NCBI RefSeq assembly: GCF_022398315.1
Contig: NZ_JAKEVF010000002.1
Location: forward strand, 409,279-473,278
Reading direction: 5' to 3'
DNA: 64,000 nt
From: Shewanella sp. Isolate11
GTDB taxonomy: Bacteria > Pseudomonadota > Gammaproteobacteria > Enterobacterales > Shewanellaceae
Under the pieces are notes generated by a model, which searched no databases, was not told the origin of the DNA, and worked only from the letters and a program-made list of their open reading frames with translations. Each line of letters opens with the position of its first letter. The stretch's first letter is position 1. Positions 30,025-38,673 of this stretch are shown here, piece by piece. The translations under genes and the position numbers were made by a program.

Positions 30025-30453
30025 TCACTCAGTACATTTCGTGATCAAACCTTGCGCGACACGAAAGTCATCACCAGAATTTTCCACATTTTCACCTAAA
30101 TCCCAGAGATTCCAGTTATTACCTAGAATTGTATAATCCACATTCCCTTTGATAATGACATTATTCCCAAGGCCCGCCATCCCGTTACCAACAGCTACAC
30201 TATCACCATCTGAAAGTAGTTGATAATTTGAGCGAAGCTGATAGTTGTGACCAGCTGCTAAGCCATGACCTCTAAAAATAAAATCCCACGTGTTACAATC
30301 ATAAGTGATTTTACCCATTGCCTCAGGGTAAGCTTCATTCGTAGAATCGAGATAGTCTTTAGTTAAACCTGAATTGCCATTAGCACCTGCGATCGCATAC
30401 GTGCCGATAAGTGCACAACCAAAAAGTCCATATTTGAAGTGTTTCATTTGCAT
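30025..30453 (-). CDS. secreted protein of unknown family
   Basis: 142 residues from the ATG at 30453, chosen because AAGG lies six bases upstream. Start MQMKHFKYGLFGCALIGTYAIAG is a signal peptide. The mature part is rich in Asn and Gly (GNGMAGLGNNVIIKGNVDYT, LGNNWNLWDLG) and holds two cysteines (YDCNTWDF and the end ITKCTE), probably a disulfide. I do not recognise the family. It is transcribed in the same direction as, and about 350 bp after, the attC-like site, so it could be a further cassette or an unrelated accessory gene. Confidence 0.65.
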   Translation of the reverse strand: MQMKHFKYGLFGCALIGTYAIAGANGNSGLTKDYLDSTNEAYPEAMGKITYDCNTWDFIFRGHGLAAGHNYQLRSNYQLLSDGDSVAVGNGMAGLGNNVIIKGNVDYTILGNNWNLWDLGENVENSGDDFRVAQGLITKCTE

Positions 30454-30806
30454 ACCATACCTTGTCAAAATTTGAAATCCATAACAACACTGTGACTAGT
30501 CATACCGCTGTATTCAATACTGCAGTGATTAAATAGTAGACAGTAATTTGACATCGTCAACATTCCGACACTCATTGATTTCGTCTACTAAAGTGAAAAA
30601 AATGAAATTACTAATGAAGACAGATAGCTAGTTTAAAATTTGAAGCTTGTGCCAAATGGCTGTTTTTCCTAAATCTGAATCGTCATTTTGTCCTTGAGTC
30701 ACTTTGTCAGAAATGAGTTAGCTCAGATCAGGCTGACTCGAACATGGACATTTGTGAGTTAGAGCTTTAGCCCTATAGATGAGAGTTTAAGATTAATTTT
30801 TGTATT
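30454..30806. other. spacer between secreted protein gene and attC-like site
   Basis: About 350 bp, AT-rich. It contains one 8-bp inverted repeat (TAGTAGAC near 30533 and GTCTACTA near 30582) and no coding frame of note. It probably carries the promoter of the secreted protein gene. Confidence 0.4.
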
Positions 30807-30932
30807 GGCTAACGCCAAATTAAGGTGTGAACAACGCTATCACCTTACCCATTGTGCCACAAACACTAAACTGGCTTGGAATGAGGGCGCCAAGCGTTGT
30901 GAATCACTCTTAAATTTATTGTTATGTTAACC
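30807..30932 (-). repeat. integron attC-like recombination site
   Basis: An imperfect inverted repeat of about 126 bp. Arm 30811-30837 begins AACGCCAAATTAAGG and ends ACAACGC; arm 30894-30929 begins GCGTTGT and contains CTTAAATTT before GTTATGTTA. The arms pair with bulges and the centre is nonconserved. Read on the minus strand it starts immediately at the stop codon of the upstream gene (TTAACATAAC) and ends GGCGTTAGCC, as attC sites follow cassette genes. Size and arms resemble Vibrio/Shewanella-type attC sites. No integrase gene is in the window. Confidence 0.65.
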
Positions 30933-31322
30933 TTGCCGCCCTGCTTTCAAAACTGGATTCAACTCCTTCTCGAAGTAAAGTTCAAGAGATGCAACCCAAT
31001 GATAGTCACCAATATCTTTCACGTTAAATAAAAATATTCGTGTCTCAGAATCCAGTGCATATTCCTTGATAAGACCACCTGTATTATGCCTAATGTGCTC
31101 AATTGACCTTTTTCTTGAGTTGGATAAACTTCTTCCAATCTACTGATCTACATGACTTGTATTAACAAAAAATGCCCCCAGCCATAAAATATATATGAAA
31201 AGAACTAGAGAACTACACGTTAAGCAATAGAACTGAAACATTAACAATTGAGATGGATAAGAAATTAAGACACAAATTATGGATAGCAAAAAAGTGAGGA
31301 AACCTATTAAAAAGTTCCCCAA
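30927..31322 (-). pseudogene. cassette-type gene with GIY-YIG-like domain, stop at the YIG tyrosine
   Basis: A frame of 131 codons interrupted once by TAG at codon 61 (31140-31142). The first part (from TTG 31322) has two hydrophobic segments (LIGFLTFLLSIICVLI and SSLVLFIYILWLGAF). After the stop the frame continues IGRSLSNSRKRSIEHIRHNTGG, then WVASLELYFEKELNPVLKAGRQG. This fits a GIY-YIG nuclease fold: GAF in place of GIY, nine residues, then [stop]-I-G where Tyr-Ile-Gly is expected, followed by the Arg and His helix, a Glu and an Asn. A single base change from TAT or TAC would create the stop. The gene ends inside the attC-like site. Confidence 0.6.
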
Positions 31323-31339
31323 AAGTTCCCAAATGTAAA

Positions 31340-31368
31340 AAGGGAACTAGTAAGCTACTGATTCCCTT
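31340..31368 (-). terminator. terminator of tRNA-Ser
   Basis: An imperfect hairpin on the minus strand: AAGGGAA pairs with TTCCCTT, with an inner AGTA/TACT after a 2-nt mismatch, followed by five T. Directly downstream of the tRNA. Confidence 0.6.
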
Positions 31369-31376
31369 AATAAAAA

Positions 31377-31464
31377 TGGCGGTGAGAGAGGGAGTCGAAC
31401 CCTCGATACGTTTCCGTATACACACTTTCCAGGCGTGCTCCTTCGGCCACTCGGACATCTCACC
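31377..31464 (-). tRNA. tRNA-Ser (anticodon GGA)
   Basis: On the minus strand the gene starts GGTGAGATGTCCGAGTGG and ends with TCTCACC, discriminator G and an encoded CCA. The 7-bp acceptor stem is GGTGAGA with TCTCACC; the anticodon loop CTGGAAA gives GGA, and the long variable arm (TATACG/CGTATC) is that of class II serine tRNA. The sequence is close to E. coli tRNA-Ser(GGA) throughout. Its 3' end faces the cassette region; no repeat of the tRNA 3' end was found further downstream. Confidence 0.97.
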
Positions 31465-31612
31465 AAACGTTGAAGAATACACGATAATATCGCGACTTTT
31501 ATCCTTACAACGGGGCGCTACTTTACGCAAATCACCCTACAGGGTCAAGCTAAAAAAGAGCCAACTCAGGCATTTGCATAATAGATCACCAACCCACTAT
31601 TGCAGTGACAAA

Positions 31613-31648
31613 AAAAGCGCCGTTTAGGTGGATATCCCGGGCGCTTTT
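31613..31648. terminator. nadA terminator
   Basis: A 9-bp stem (31613-31621 with 31640-31648) with an 18-nt loop, A tract and T tract on the two sides. It sits between the nadA 3' end and the tRNA. Confidence 0.65.
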
Positions 31649-31677
31649 ATCATGTACTAGCTTTGATGGTATTACGG

Positions 31678-32745
31678 CTACGCGTTACCTTTGACTTGCA
31701 TATTTAGTGTTTTAGCAAAGTTAAGCATTCTGTCTAACGGTACTAAAGCATCGTGTCTTAATGCGTCATCAACGAAGATTTCGTGTTGAGTATCACCGTC
31801 ATTGAGTAAGGCTTGTTCAATGGCTTTAAGACCATTCATTGCCATCCAGGGACAATGGGCGCAGCTACGACAGGTTGCGCCATTACCACCAGTAGGTGCT
31901 TCAATCAGCTCCTTCTCTGGTACCAATTGCTGCATTTTAAAGAAGATACCTTTATCCGTCGCTACAATCAGTTGCTTGTTGGGTAACTCTTTAGCCGCCT
32001 TAATTAACTGACTGGTGGAACCAACGGCATCGGCTAAGTCCACCACACTGGCAGGCGACTCAGGATGTACCAAAATGGCAGCATCAGGGTAGACTGCTTT
32101 CATATCTTTTAGCGCTTTAGCAGAAAATTCATCATGAACGATACACTCACCCTGCCACATCAACATGTCTGCGCCAGTTTGTTTAGCGATATAACTGCCA
32201 AGATGGCGATCTGGTCCCCAAATGATTTTCTTACCTTCACTGTCTAGGTGCTCAACGATCTCAAGCGCGATACTTGATGTAACAACCCAGTCGGCACGGG
32301 CTTTAACCGCAGCCGAAGTGTTAGCGTAAACAACTACAGTATGATCGGGATGAGCGTCACAGAAGGCGCTAAACGTCTCGATGGGACAACCAACATCTAA
32401 TGAGCAAGTTGCTTCTAATGTTGGCATTAATACGGTTTTTTCAGGACTGAGAATTTTAGAGGTTTCCCCCATAAATTTAACGCCAGCTACAATCAAGGCT
32501 TTAGCGGGATGGTCACGACCAAAGCGTGCCATTTCCAGTGAGTCAGAAACACAACCACCCGTTTCTTCAGCTAATGCCTGAATTTCAGGGTCAGTATAAT
32601 AATGAGCCACTAATACCGCCTCTTTTTCTTTCAGCAGCTGCTTAATACGTGACTTATAGGCCTGCTTTTCAGTATCTGATAAAGGAATGGGCTTAGGTGG
32701 GTATGGGTACTGGATGTTTTCAATACTTGGGGCTATCTGACTCAT
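31678..32745 (-). CDS. nadA: quinolinate synthase A
   Basis: Condenses iminoaspartate with dihydroxyacetone phosphate to quinolinate in NAD synthesis, using a 4Fe-4S cluster. 355 residues. The three cluster-cysteine regions are visible: [23 protein letters not shown] and the C-terminal [10 protein letters not shown]. Substrate-binding [10 protein letters not shown] and [10 protein letters not shown] are also typical. It begins [19 protein letters not shown] as in other Shewanella-like NadA. A single gene with its own terminator, downstream of but separated from the bkd operon. Confidence 0.97.
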   Translation of the reverse strand: MSQIAPSIENIQYPYPPKPIPLSDTEKQAYKSRIKQLLKEKEAVLVAHYYTDPEIQALAEETGGCVSDSLEMARFGRDHPAKALIVAGVKFMGETSKILSPEKTVLMPTLEATCSLDVGCPIETFSAFCDAHPDHTVVVYANTSAAVKARADWVVTSSIALEIVEHLDSEGKKIIWGPDRHLGSYIAKQTGADMLMWQGECIVHDEFSAKALKDMKAVYPDAAILVHPESPASVVDLADAVGSTSQLIKAAKELPNKQLIVATDKGIFFKMQQLVPEKELIEAPTGGNGATCRSCAHCPWMAMNGLKAIEQALLNDGDTQHEIFVDDALRHDALVPLDRMLNFAKTLNMQVKGNA

Positions 32746-32820
32746 GATTAAACCGATGAAATACGACTAATCCGGGCATTATACTTAATTCGTCGACAAA
32801 GATTAACTCTAGATAAAAAA

Positions 32821-32839
32821 AAGAGCGCAGAGCGCCCTT
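32821..32839 (-). terminator. bkd operon terminator
   Basis: An 8-bp stem with a 3-nt loop; its single imperfect pair is G-U on the minus strand, and eight T follow on that strand. It lies 44 bp after the E2 stop codon. Confidence 0.7.
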
Positions 32840-32882
32840 TTCTTCTATTGAATCGCTAAGGTTAACCTCAGCATGAACTCAA

Positions 32883-34436
32883 TTAATGCATTGCCAACAA
32901 CATCTCTTGTGGTTGTTCTAAATAGGATTTCCACAAGTTACAGAATCTAGCAATGGTTCCACCATCGATGACGCGATGATCGCCAGACCAGCTCACTTGC
33001 ATGATCTTACGTGCTTCGACTTCACCGTTGACATTGAAACGTGGCAAGGTTTGTAACTTACCAAGCGCAACAATCGCCACTTCTGGTTTGTTGATGATAG
33101 GTGTTGCAACCGTACCACCTAACGCACCGATGTTAGAGATCGAAATCGTACCGCCCTTGAGATCTTGTGGGCTAACACGGCCACTACGGGCATCTTTAGT
33201 CAGTCGAGTGATATCGGCTGCTACATCAAGAATTGACTTGTTCTGTACGTCTTTGACATTGGGTACCAATAAACCCACTTTCGAGTCCACAGCCATACCT
33301 ATGTTGTGTGAAGCAACAAAGGTTTGCTCAGTGCAATCGGCATTCACACGGCTGTTAAGATCTGGGAACTGACTCAACGCCAATGACATCGCCTTCATGA
33401 AAAATGGCATCATGGTTAGCTTGAGTTCATCGCTTGAATAGCGCTGTTTCATCGACTCACGTAGCGCCACCAATTCGGTAAGATCTAACTCTTCACAGTA
33501 GGTAAAGTGCGGAATCGTCGAAACAGACTCAGTCATCATCTTCGCCATAACAGCACGAACGCCACGGATAGGCTCAACGCGATCGCCACTAGCAGCCACA
33601 GGTGCTGTAGTCACAACTGATGAGGTCTCGCTTGACTGAGAGGCTGCGACGGCTTTGCCACTGCGGAAACGCTCAACGTCTTCTTTATAAACGCGTCCAT
33701 GTTTGCCAGTACCGGGCACTTTAGCCAAGTCGATGTCGTAGCTACGTGCCAAACGTCTAACCGCTGGGCTCGCCAAAGCTTTACCGTTAGTGGGTAATAC
33801 GCCTTCAACCGTTTCCTCTTGAGATTCAGAAGCACCAGCTGCTTCAGCAACAGGCGCTGCAATTACACCAGCTTCAGATTCTACTTCGATAGCAAACAAT
33901 GGTGAGTGAACTTTAGCTAACTGCCCTTTACGGTAGTGTAGTTTAACCACTTTACCGTTTTTAATTGCAGGGATTTGAACCAAGGCTTTATCAGTCATCA
34001 CATCGGCAATAGGTTGATCTTCAACCACCATATCGCCTTCTTCAATTAACCAGTCAACCAATTCACACTCAACAATGCCTTCACCAATATCTGGTAATAG
34101 GAACTCTTCAATCACTTTGCCCGTTGCTGCAGGCTGTGAAATATTTTCATCGTTTTTTGGTTCTTCAGTTGCAACTGTCGGTTCAACAGCACCTTCACCG
34201 TCCATCTCAACTGAATATAGCGGCGCATGAACCTTAGCGATATCGCCTTTTTTGTAGTGAAGTTTTTTGATCACACCTGCATGAGGGGCTGGGATCTGCA
34301 CTAAGGCCTTGTCAGTCATCACATCGGCGATAGGCTGATCTTCAATCACTACATCACCTTCAGCAACTAACCATTCAACCAGTTCACACTCAATCACACC
34401 TTCACCGATGTCCGGCAAAATAAACTCTTTAATCAT
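32883..34436 (-). CDS. bkdB: branched-chain alpha-keto acid dehydrogenase E2, dihydrolipoamide acyltransferase
   Basis: The core of the branched-chain keto-acid dehydrogenase complex, transferring acyl groups to CoA. About 517 residues from the ATG at 34436 (AGGAG eight bases upstream). Two lipoyl domains with the lipoylated lysine in DVMTDKALVQIP at about residues 43 and 150, Ala/Pro/Glu-rich linkers, a peripheral-subunit-binding domain (SPAVRRLARSYDIDL), and the acyltransferase domain ending in SWSGDHRVIDGGT with the catalytic His and Asp. Two lipoyl domains are more than the single one common in bkd E2s. Last gene of the operon; no E3 gene follows, so Lpd from another locus is presumably shared. 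Confidence 0.95.
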   Translation of the reverse strand: MIKEFILPDIGEGVIECELVEWLVAEGDVVIEDQPIADVMTDKALVQIPAPHAGVIKKLHYKKGDIAKVHAPLYSVEMDGEGAVEPTVATEEPKNDENISQPAATGKVIEEFLLPDIGEGIVECELVDWLIEEGDMVVEDQPIADVMTDKALVQIPAIKNGKVVKLHYRKGQLAKVHSPLFAIEVESEAGVIAAPVAEAAGASESQEETVEGVLPTNGKALASPAVRRLARSYDIDLAKVPGTGKHGRVYKEDVERFRSGKAVAASQSSETSSVVTTAPVAASGDRVEPIRGVRAVMAKMMTESVSTIPHFTYCEELDLTELVALRESMKQRYSSDELKLTMMPFFMKAMSLALSQFPDLNSRVNADCTEQTFVASHNIGMAVDSKVGLLVPNVKDVQNKSILDVAADITRLTKDARSGRVSPQDLKGGTISISNIGALGGTVATPIINKPEVAIVALGKLQTLPRFNVNGEVEARKIMQVSWSGDHRVIDGGTIARFCNLWKSYLEQPQEMLLAMH

Positions 34437-34447
34437 TGCCTGCACTC

Positions 34448-35425
34448 CTAGTATTTCATCGCTGCTTTGATCGCTTCAAAGGTCTTAAGCGCATCAGGCA
34501 TGTATTCTTTCTCATGAATCAATGGATATGGTGTGTCTAAGCCACAAACGCGGCTAATAGGTGATTCAAGGTAAAGGAAACATTCATCTTGGATAGTTGC
34601 TGCAATTTCACCAGCAAAACCACCGGTTAATGGTGCTTCGTGGTTAATCACTAAACGACCCGTTTTCTTTACTGAAGCAGCAACGGTTTCAACATCCCAA
34701 GGTGCAAGGGTACGTAAATCGATAAGCTCACAAGAAATACCTTTCTTTGCAGCCATTTGCGCCGCTTCTTCGATAATCTCCATCTGTGCTCCCCAAGCAA
34801 GTACTGTAATATCAGTACCTTCTTGAACGACTTCAGCTTTACCAAGCTCAATTTCATAAGCTTCTTCTGGCACTTCACCCACGCTAGCACGATAAAGTCG
34901 CTTAGGCTCAAAAAATATTACGGGGTTTTTGTCGTGAATTGAGGCTAACAACAAGCCTTTAGCTTGATAAGCGTTACGCGGTACAACCACTTTAAGACCC
35001 GCAGTCTGAGTGAAATAGGCTTCAGGAGATTGTGAGTGATAGTGACCACCAGCAATACCGCCGCCGTAAGGGGTTCTGTACGTCAGACCACCTACATTGA
35101 ATTCGTTACCACTACGGTATCTAAACTTGGCAGACTCATTCACTATCTGGTCAATAGCGGGAAAGATATAGTCAGCAAACTGAATTTCTGCGATTGCGGT
35201 CATGCCATTAGAAGCGAGACCATTTGCGAAACCTGCGATACCTTGTTCAGTCAACGGCGTATTAAAGCAGCGATCGCGACCAAATTTTTCTTGTAAACCA
35301 GAAGTAGCGCGAAATACTCCACCAAAATGACCGACATCTTCACCAAATAGAACCGTTTTATCATCGGTTTCCATAGCGATAGTCAAGGCTTGATTGATGG
35401 CTTGTAACATATTGATCTTTGCCAC
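34448..35425 (-). CDS. bkdA2: branched-chain alpha-keto acid dehydrogenase E1 beta
   Basis: The beta subunit of the thiamine-diphosphate decarboxylase that starts the complex. 325 residues in the transketolase pyrimidine-binding and C-terminal fold: [34 protein letters not shown] (the TPP-contacting Glu), [25 protein letters not shown]. It lies 3 bp from E1 alpha and 11 bp from E2, so it is co-transcribed and probably coupled with both. Confidence 0.96.
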   Translation of the reverse strand: MAKINMLQAINQALTIAMETDDKTVLFGEDVGHFGGVFRATSGLQEKFGRDRCFNTPLTEQGIAGFANGLASNGMTAIAEIQFADYIFPAIDQIVNESAKFRYRSGNEFNVGGLTYRTPYGGGIAGGHYHSQSPEAYFTQTAGLKVVVPRNAYQAKGLLLASIHDKNPVIFFEPKRLYRASVGEVPEEAYEIELGKAEVVQEGTDITVLAWGAQMEIIEEAAQMAAKKGISCELIDLRTLAPWDVETVAASVKKTGRLVINHEAPLTGGFAGEIAATIQDECFLYLESPISRVCGLDTPYPLIHEKEYMPDALKTFEAIKAAMKY

Positions 35426-35428
35426 GAT

Positions 35429-36607
35429 TTATATTCTCCCTGCGCTTTTTGGATACGAGTCTGGGTACTTCTTAATATGCTGCTTCAAGGTGGTTAATTG
35501 TTGTTTTAGTCGAGGTGTCGGCTCGTCATAAACATCATTGATCAATTCATCAACATGTGAAGTAGACACTTTCTCGGCCACTTTCACTGCCGCAAGCACT
35601 TCTTGACGATATTTTTCATACATCGCCAGGTCATCATTTTCAGCTAACCAGCCTTTGTTGATCATCCACAATTTAAAGCGCTTAACTGGATCATGTTGCT
35701 CCCACTTCGCTTCTTCTTCTTTTGAGCGATAACCTGATGGGTCATCTGATGACGAGTGAGCACCAAGACGATAAGTCATGGCTTCTATGAGTACTGGTGC
35801 ATTATGCTCAAGGGCATAGGCTCTGGCTTGTTGAGTCGCAGCTAATACCGCTAACATGTCATTACCATCAACGCGGATGGTATGCATGCCATAACCCACA
35901 CCACGACTAGCAATACCATTACCAGCAAACTGTTCGCTTGTTGGTGTTGAAATCGCGTAACCATTGTTACGGCAGAAGAAAATCGTCGGAGAATTAAGTA
36001 CTGCAGCCATATTCATGCCTGCGTGGAAATCACCTTCAGATGCAGCACCTTCACCAAAATAACATACGGCAACATTACGTTTGCCTTGCATTTTAAGGCT
36101 GTAACCGACCCCTGTTGCTTGGGGGATCTGAGTCGCAAGTGGCGACGAAATAGTTTGATAGTTCAGTGCCTGACTTCCGTAGTGGATAGGCATCTGACGG
36201 CCTTTGCCTAAATCTTTTTCATTACTGAACATTTGATTCATAAACTGTTCAGTGGTGAATCCTCTATAACGGATTGCGGCATGCTCACGGTACTGAGCTA
36301 AAATCACGTCCTCATCATCGAGGGCGGCAACACTGCCAACAACGGCAGCCTCTTCACCAGTACATGTCATGTAAAAGCTGATACGGCCTTGGCGCTGCGC
36401 GCCTAACATGCGCTCGTCTAACACTCGTGTAAATACACAAGTGTCATAAATTTTTTCGGCTAATGCCTGATCGATAACAGGTAATACGGCTTTTTCGTAT
36501 GTGGTGCCGTCTGCTTGTAAAATCTTCAAAATAGGGATCGACAATGAATCCTTATCAAGAAAGCTGACACGATGGACAGTCTCTGTATTGCGGGTTGCGT
36601 TGCTCAT
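35429..36607 (-). CDS. bkdA1: branched-chain alpha-keto acid dehydrogenase E1 alpha
   Basis: The alpha subunit, decarboxylating the keto acids from valine, leucine and isoleucine. 392 residues. The TPP/Mg2+ site GEGAASEGDFHAGMNMAAV ends in FCRNNGYAIST, and the phosphorylation-loop-like region YRLGAHSSSDDPSGYRS is present as in this family. It begins MSNATRNTETVHRVSF. First gene of the operon; the promoter region holds a perfect palindrome. Confidence 0.96.
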   Translation of the reverse strand: MSNATRNTETVHRVSFLDKDSLSIPILKILQADGTTYEKAVLPVIDQALAEKIYDTCVFTRVLDERMLGAQRQGRISFYMTCTGEEAAVVGSVAALDDEDVILAQYREHAAIRYRGFTTEQFMNQMFSNEKDLGKGRQMPIHYGSQALNYQTISSPLATQIPQATGVGYSLKMQGKRNVAVCYFGEGAASEGDFHAGMNMAAVLNSPTIFFCRNNGYAISTPTSEQFAGNGIASRGVGYGMHTIRVDGNDMLAVLAATQQARAYALEHNAPVLIEAMTYRLGAHSSSDDPSGYRSKEEEAKWEQHDPVKRFKLWMINKGWLAENDDLAMYEKYRQEVLAAVKVAEKVSTSHVDELINDVYDEPTPRLKQQLTTLKQHIKKYPDSYPKSAGRI

Positions 36608-36692
36608 ACTCTTCTCTTATCAGCTGAGTTTTCTTGTTCTTTGTGTGAAAAACAGACGTTTCTCACCCTGTTTATAAATAAGCGCCATAAAA

Positions 36693-36706
36693 TTACGTTA
36701 ACGTAA
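36693..36706. promoter_or_regulatory. perfect 14-bp palindrome upstream of bkd operon
   Basis: TTACGTTAACGTAA, about 86 bp before the E1 alpha start. From memory, this resembles the motif reported for LiuR, the MerR-type regulator of branched-chain amino-acid breakdown in gammaproteobacteria. Its position and the pathway fit; the identification is an inference. Confidence 0.5.
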
Positions 36707-36795
36707 ACTCGCTAGCAAGTTTAACCCGAGTAAAGCCTAAAACTAGGTCATACACAGATGTATATCTAGCTTTACAAACGAGCCACACTGGCAAT

Positions 36796-37842
36796 TTATT
36801 CGACTCTGTAATTCGTTGCTGGAATTAAACATAGCACAGTACGCTGACCCACAGGCACGTTCGCATTCGGGAATACTATGGTCTCGTTGGGCTCATTCAC
36901 TTTTATTGCTTGTCCTGCCTCTTTCGCAAGTACATAGCCTTTAGGGAAAGCAGTGAAATTCTCCACGTCATTAGCAAAAGTAAATTCGAAATCATCGGCT
37001 TGTTTATTGACTGAACGATGAACCTGATAAAGATGCAGGCCAGCTTCACTAAAGGGAGCTAGTTGCAGATCTTTTCCTGATATCAAACGAGTTAGCATCT
37101 GTTTTAAAGCAATAAAGCGAGTCATGTCATTGTGTCCCATCGGCATGACTTTACCCAACTCTATGGTAAAAGCATGGGCATGATGTTGATGAGACGAATA
37201 GTAGCTAAAGGTGGTTGTCGGCTCATGATGAAACAGCACAGTTTCAATACCGCAGGCAGCAAGGAACATTAACTGCTCGCCACTATAAGCTTTACCGTGA
37301 CGATAAGGATAAATAGCAAACTTCTCATGTTTAGAGCCACGAATCGCGGTGTGAAGATCATAATGCCATCTTTGTGCATCGGGATGACCCTCTAAAAAGA
37401 AGCGCTCTACATAGTGTTCTAGCTTTTTAGCTCTTACCCGCTCAGCATTAATTAAACCATCTCCAACGGAGTGCGCGCCACTAAACAGACGGTTAAGGTT
37501 TTCTTCAATAAACCGAGTACCATTATTAATTGCCGGCGGGTTACCGAACAAAAACAATAACCGTTGAGAGGTGACTAACTTGCCGGTTAATAGATCAGTG
37601 ATCAGTTGATTGCAGATTTCAATCGGCGCAGTCTCATTACCATGAATCGCCGATGACAACACAATGTTGTGCACCTCTTCTGTGGGCCATCCACGAGGTT
37701 CAAACACGATAACCCCAGTATCCCATACTGAAACATCGGTATGATTGCTAATAGAAAATGAAAATGGTTCGGCGATGGTCTTGGGTTGCGCCAAGGTAAA
37801 TTGTAAAAAATCTGTCGATAACGTCGGTGCGTGATGAGACAC
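36796..37842 (-). CDS. astE: succinylglutamate desuccinylase
   Basis: The last step of the arginine succinyltransferase pathway, releasing succinate and glutamate. 348 residues of the AstE/AspA zinc hydrolase family: [13 protein letters not shown] (zinc His and Glu), [17 protein letters not shown] and [20 protein letters not shown] (third zinc ligand). The other ast genes are not in the window, so astE is a separate locus in this genome. ATG at 37842 with an AAGGAG-type site (reverse complement of CTCCTT). Confidence 0.93.
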   Translation of the reverse strand: MSHHAPTLSTDFLQFTLAQPKTIAEPFSFSISNHTDVSVWDTGVIVFEPRGWPTEEVHNIVLSSAIHGNETAPIEICNQLITDLLTGKLVTSQRLLFLFGNPPAINNGTRFIEENLNRLFSGAHSVGDGLINAERVRAKKLEHYVERFFLEGHPDAQRWHYDLHTAIRGSKHEKFAIYPYRHGKAYSGEQLMFLAACGIETVLFHHEPTTTFSYYSSHQHHAHAFTIELGKVMPMGHNDMTRFIALKQMLTRLISGKDLQLAPFSEAGLHLYQVHRSVNKQADDFEFTFANDVENFTAFPKGYVLAKEAGQAIKVNEPNETIVFPNANVPVGQRTVLCLIPATNYRVE

Positions 37843-37862
37843 AAGAACTCCTTATATACATT

Positions 37863-38024
37863 ATGCCTAAGACGCGAATTCCTTTGCGTCATGAGGAAGC
37901 ATACCTTCATTATTTTAAACGCGGCATCAAACTGGCAAAGATATTATCACTTAACGGTTTAATCAGCCATTTATCACTTAGGCAGCGTTTTTGTCTCAAG
38001 AAACAATTCTACTTGCATAAATAA
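37863..38024 (+). CDS. possible small basic protein, uncertain
   Basis: A 53-codon frame (MPKTRIPLRHEEAYLHYF, then KRGIKLAKILSLNGL) in the 278-bp gap between divergent astE and msrA. The peptide is basic and amphipathic, but the start lacks a clear ribosome-binding site and the frame overlaps the astE promoter region. It may be chance. Confidence 0.25.
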   Translation: MPKTRIPLRHEEAYLHYFKRGIKLAKILSLNGLISHLSLRQRFCLKKQFYLHK

Positions 38025-38120
38025 TATCGACACGCCACAATACAGACATCTAGCCGTCTAAAAATTTAGACCGATAAAATGAATTTGTGGTGATCAATTT
38101 AAGTCATGGAGTATTAAAAA

Positions 38121-38600
38121 TTGGCTTTAGCAACATTTGGGGCAGGATGTTTTTGGGGAGTCGAATACTTCTTCAAACAAATTGAGGGTGTAACCGCGGC
38201 GACCTCTGGTTATATGGGTGGTAATGACAGTCAAACCACTTATGAACAAGTGAAAGCAGGTAATACTGGACACGCTGAAGTTGTACAAGTGGAATACGAT
38301 GAGCAGCAAGTCAGCTATGAGCAGCTACTCGCGGTATTTTGGAGTAACCACAATCCAACCATGTTAAACATGCAAGGCGGCGATATTGGTCATCAATATC
38401 GTAGTGCGATCTTCTTCCATGATAAGCAACAAAAAACCGTAGCAGAAAAATCTAAATTGGATTTGGCCAAGAGTGGGAAATGGGGGCAACGCCAAATTGT
38501 TACTGAAATTGTGCCAGCGCTCACCTTCCATCGCGCCGAAGAGTACCACCAGAACTACCTAGAAAAAAACAACCTTCCTAGCTGTCATTTAACTTATTAA
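38121..38600 (+). CDS. msrA: peptide methionine-S-sulfoxide reductase
   Basis: Repairs oxidised methionine in proteins. TTG start at 38121 with GGAG nine bases upstream; no ATG is available before the active site. Catalytic motif GAGCFWGVEYFF is at residues about 7-18. 159 residues, the short form. The motif GGDIGHQYRSAIFF, the conserved substrate-pocket region, follows. A single gene, divergent from astE, with its own terminator. Confidence 0.95.
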   Translation: MALATFGAGCFWGVEYFFKQIEGVTAATSGYMGGNDSQTTYEQVKAGNTGHAEVVQVEYDEQQVSYEQLLAVFWSNHNPTMLNMQGGDIGHQYRSAIFFHDKQQKTVAEKSKLDLAKSGKWGQRQIVTEIVPALTFHRAEEYHQNYLEKNNLPSCHLTY

Positions 38601-38617
38601 GCAGAGATAAAAGTATT

Positions 38618-38645
38618 AAAAAGCCAGTGATAAGACTGGCTTTTT
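38618..38645. terminator. terminator between convergent msrA and pgm
   Basis: An 11-bp stem (38618-38628 with 38635-38645), 6-nt loop, A and T tracts on both flanks, usable in both directions. Confidence 0.88.
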
Positions 38646-38673
38646 ATACATTCATTGGGCTAATTTTAGCCAA

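Noticed and set aside
30533..30590. 8-bp inverted repeat with a wide loop as a second attC
   Set aside because: Arms too short, no core-site sequences, and no conserved attC arm motif.
27310..31400. tRNA-bounded integrative element
   Set aside because: No integrase and no duplicate of the tRNA 3' end in the interval, so only the cassette evidence is kept.
31213..31530. 105-codon frame on the minus strand across the tRNA
   Set aside because: It runs through tRNA-Ser and its terminator in a frame with no protein similarity; the tRNA explains the region.
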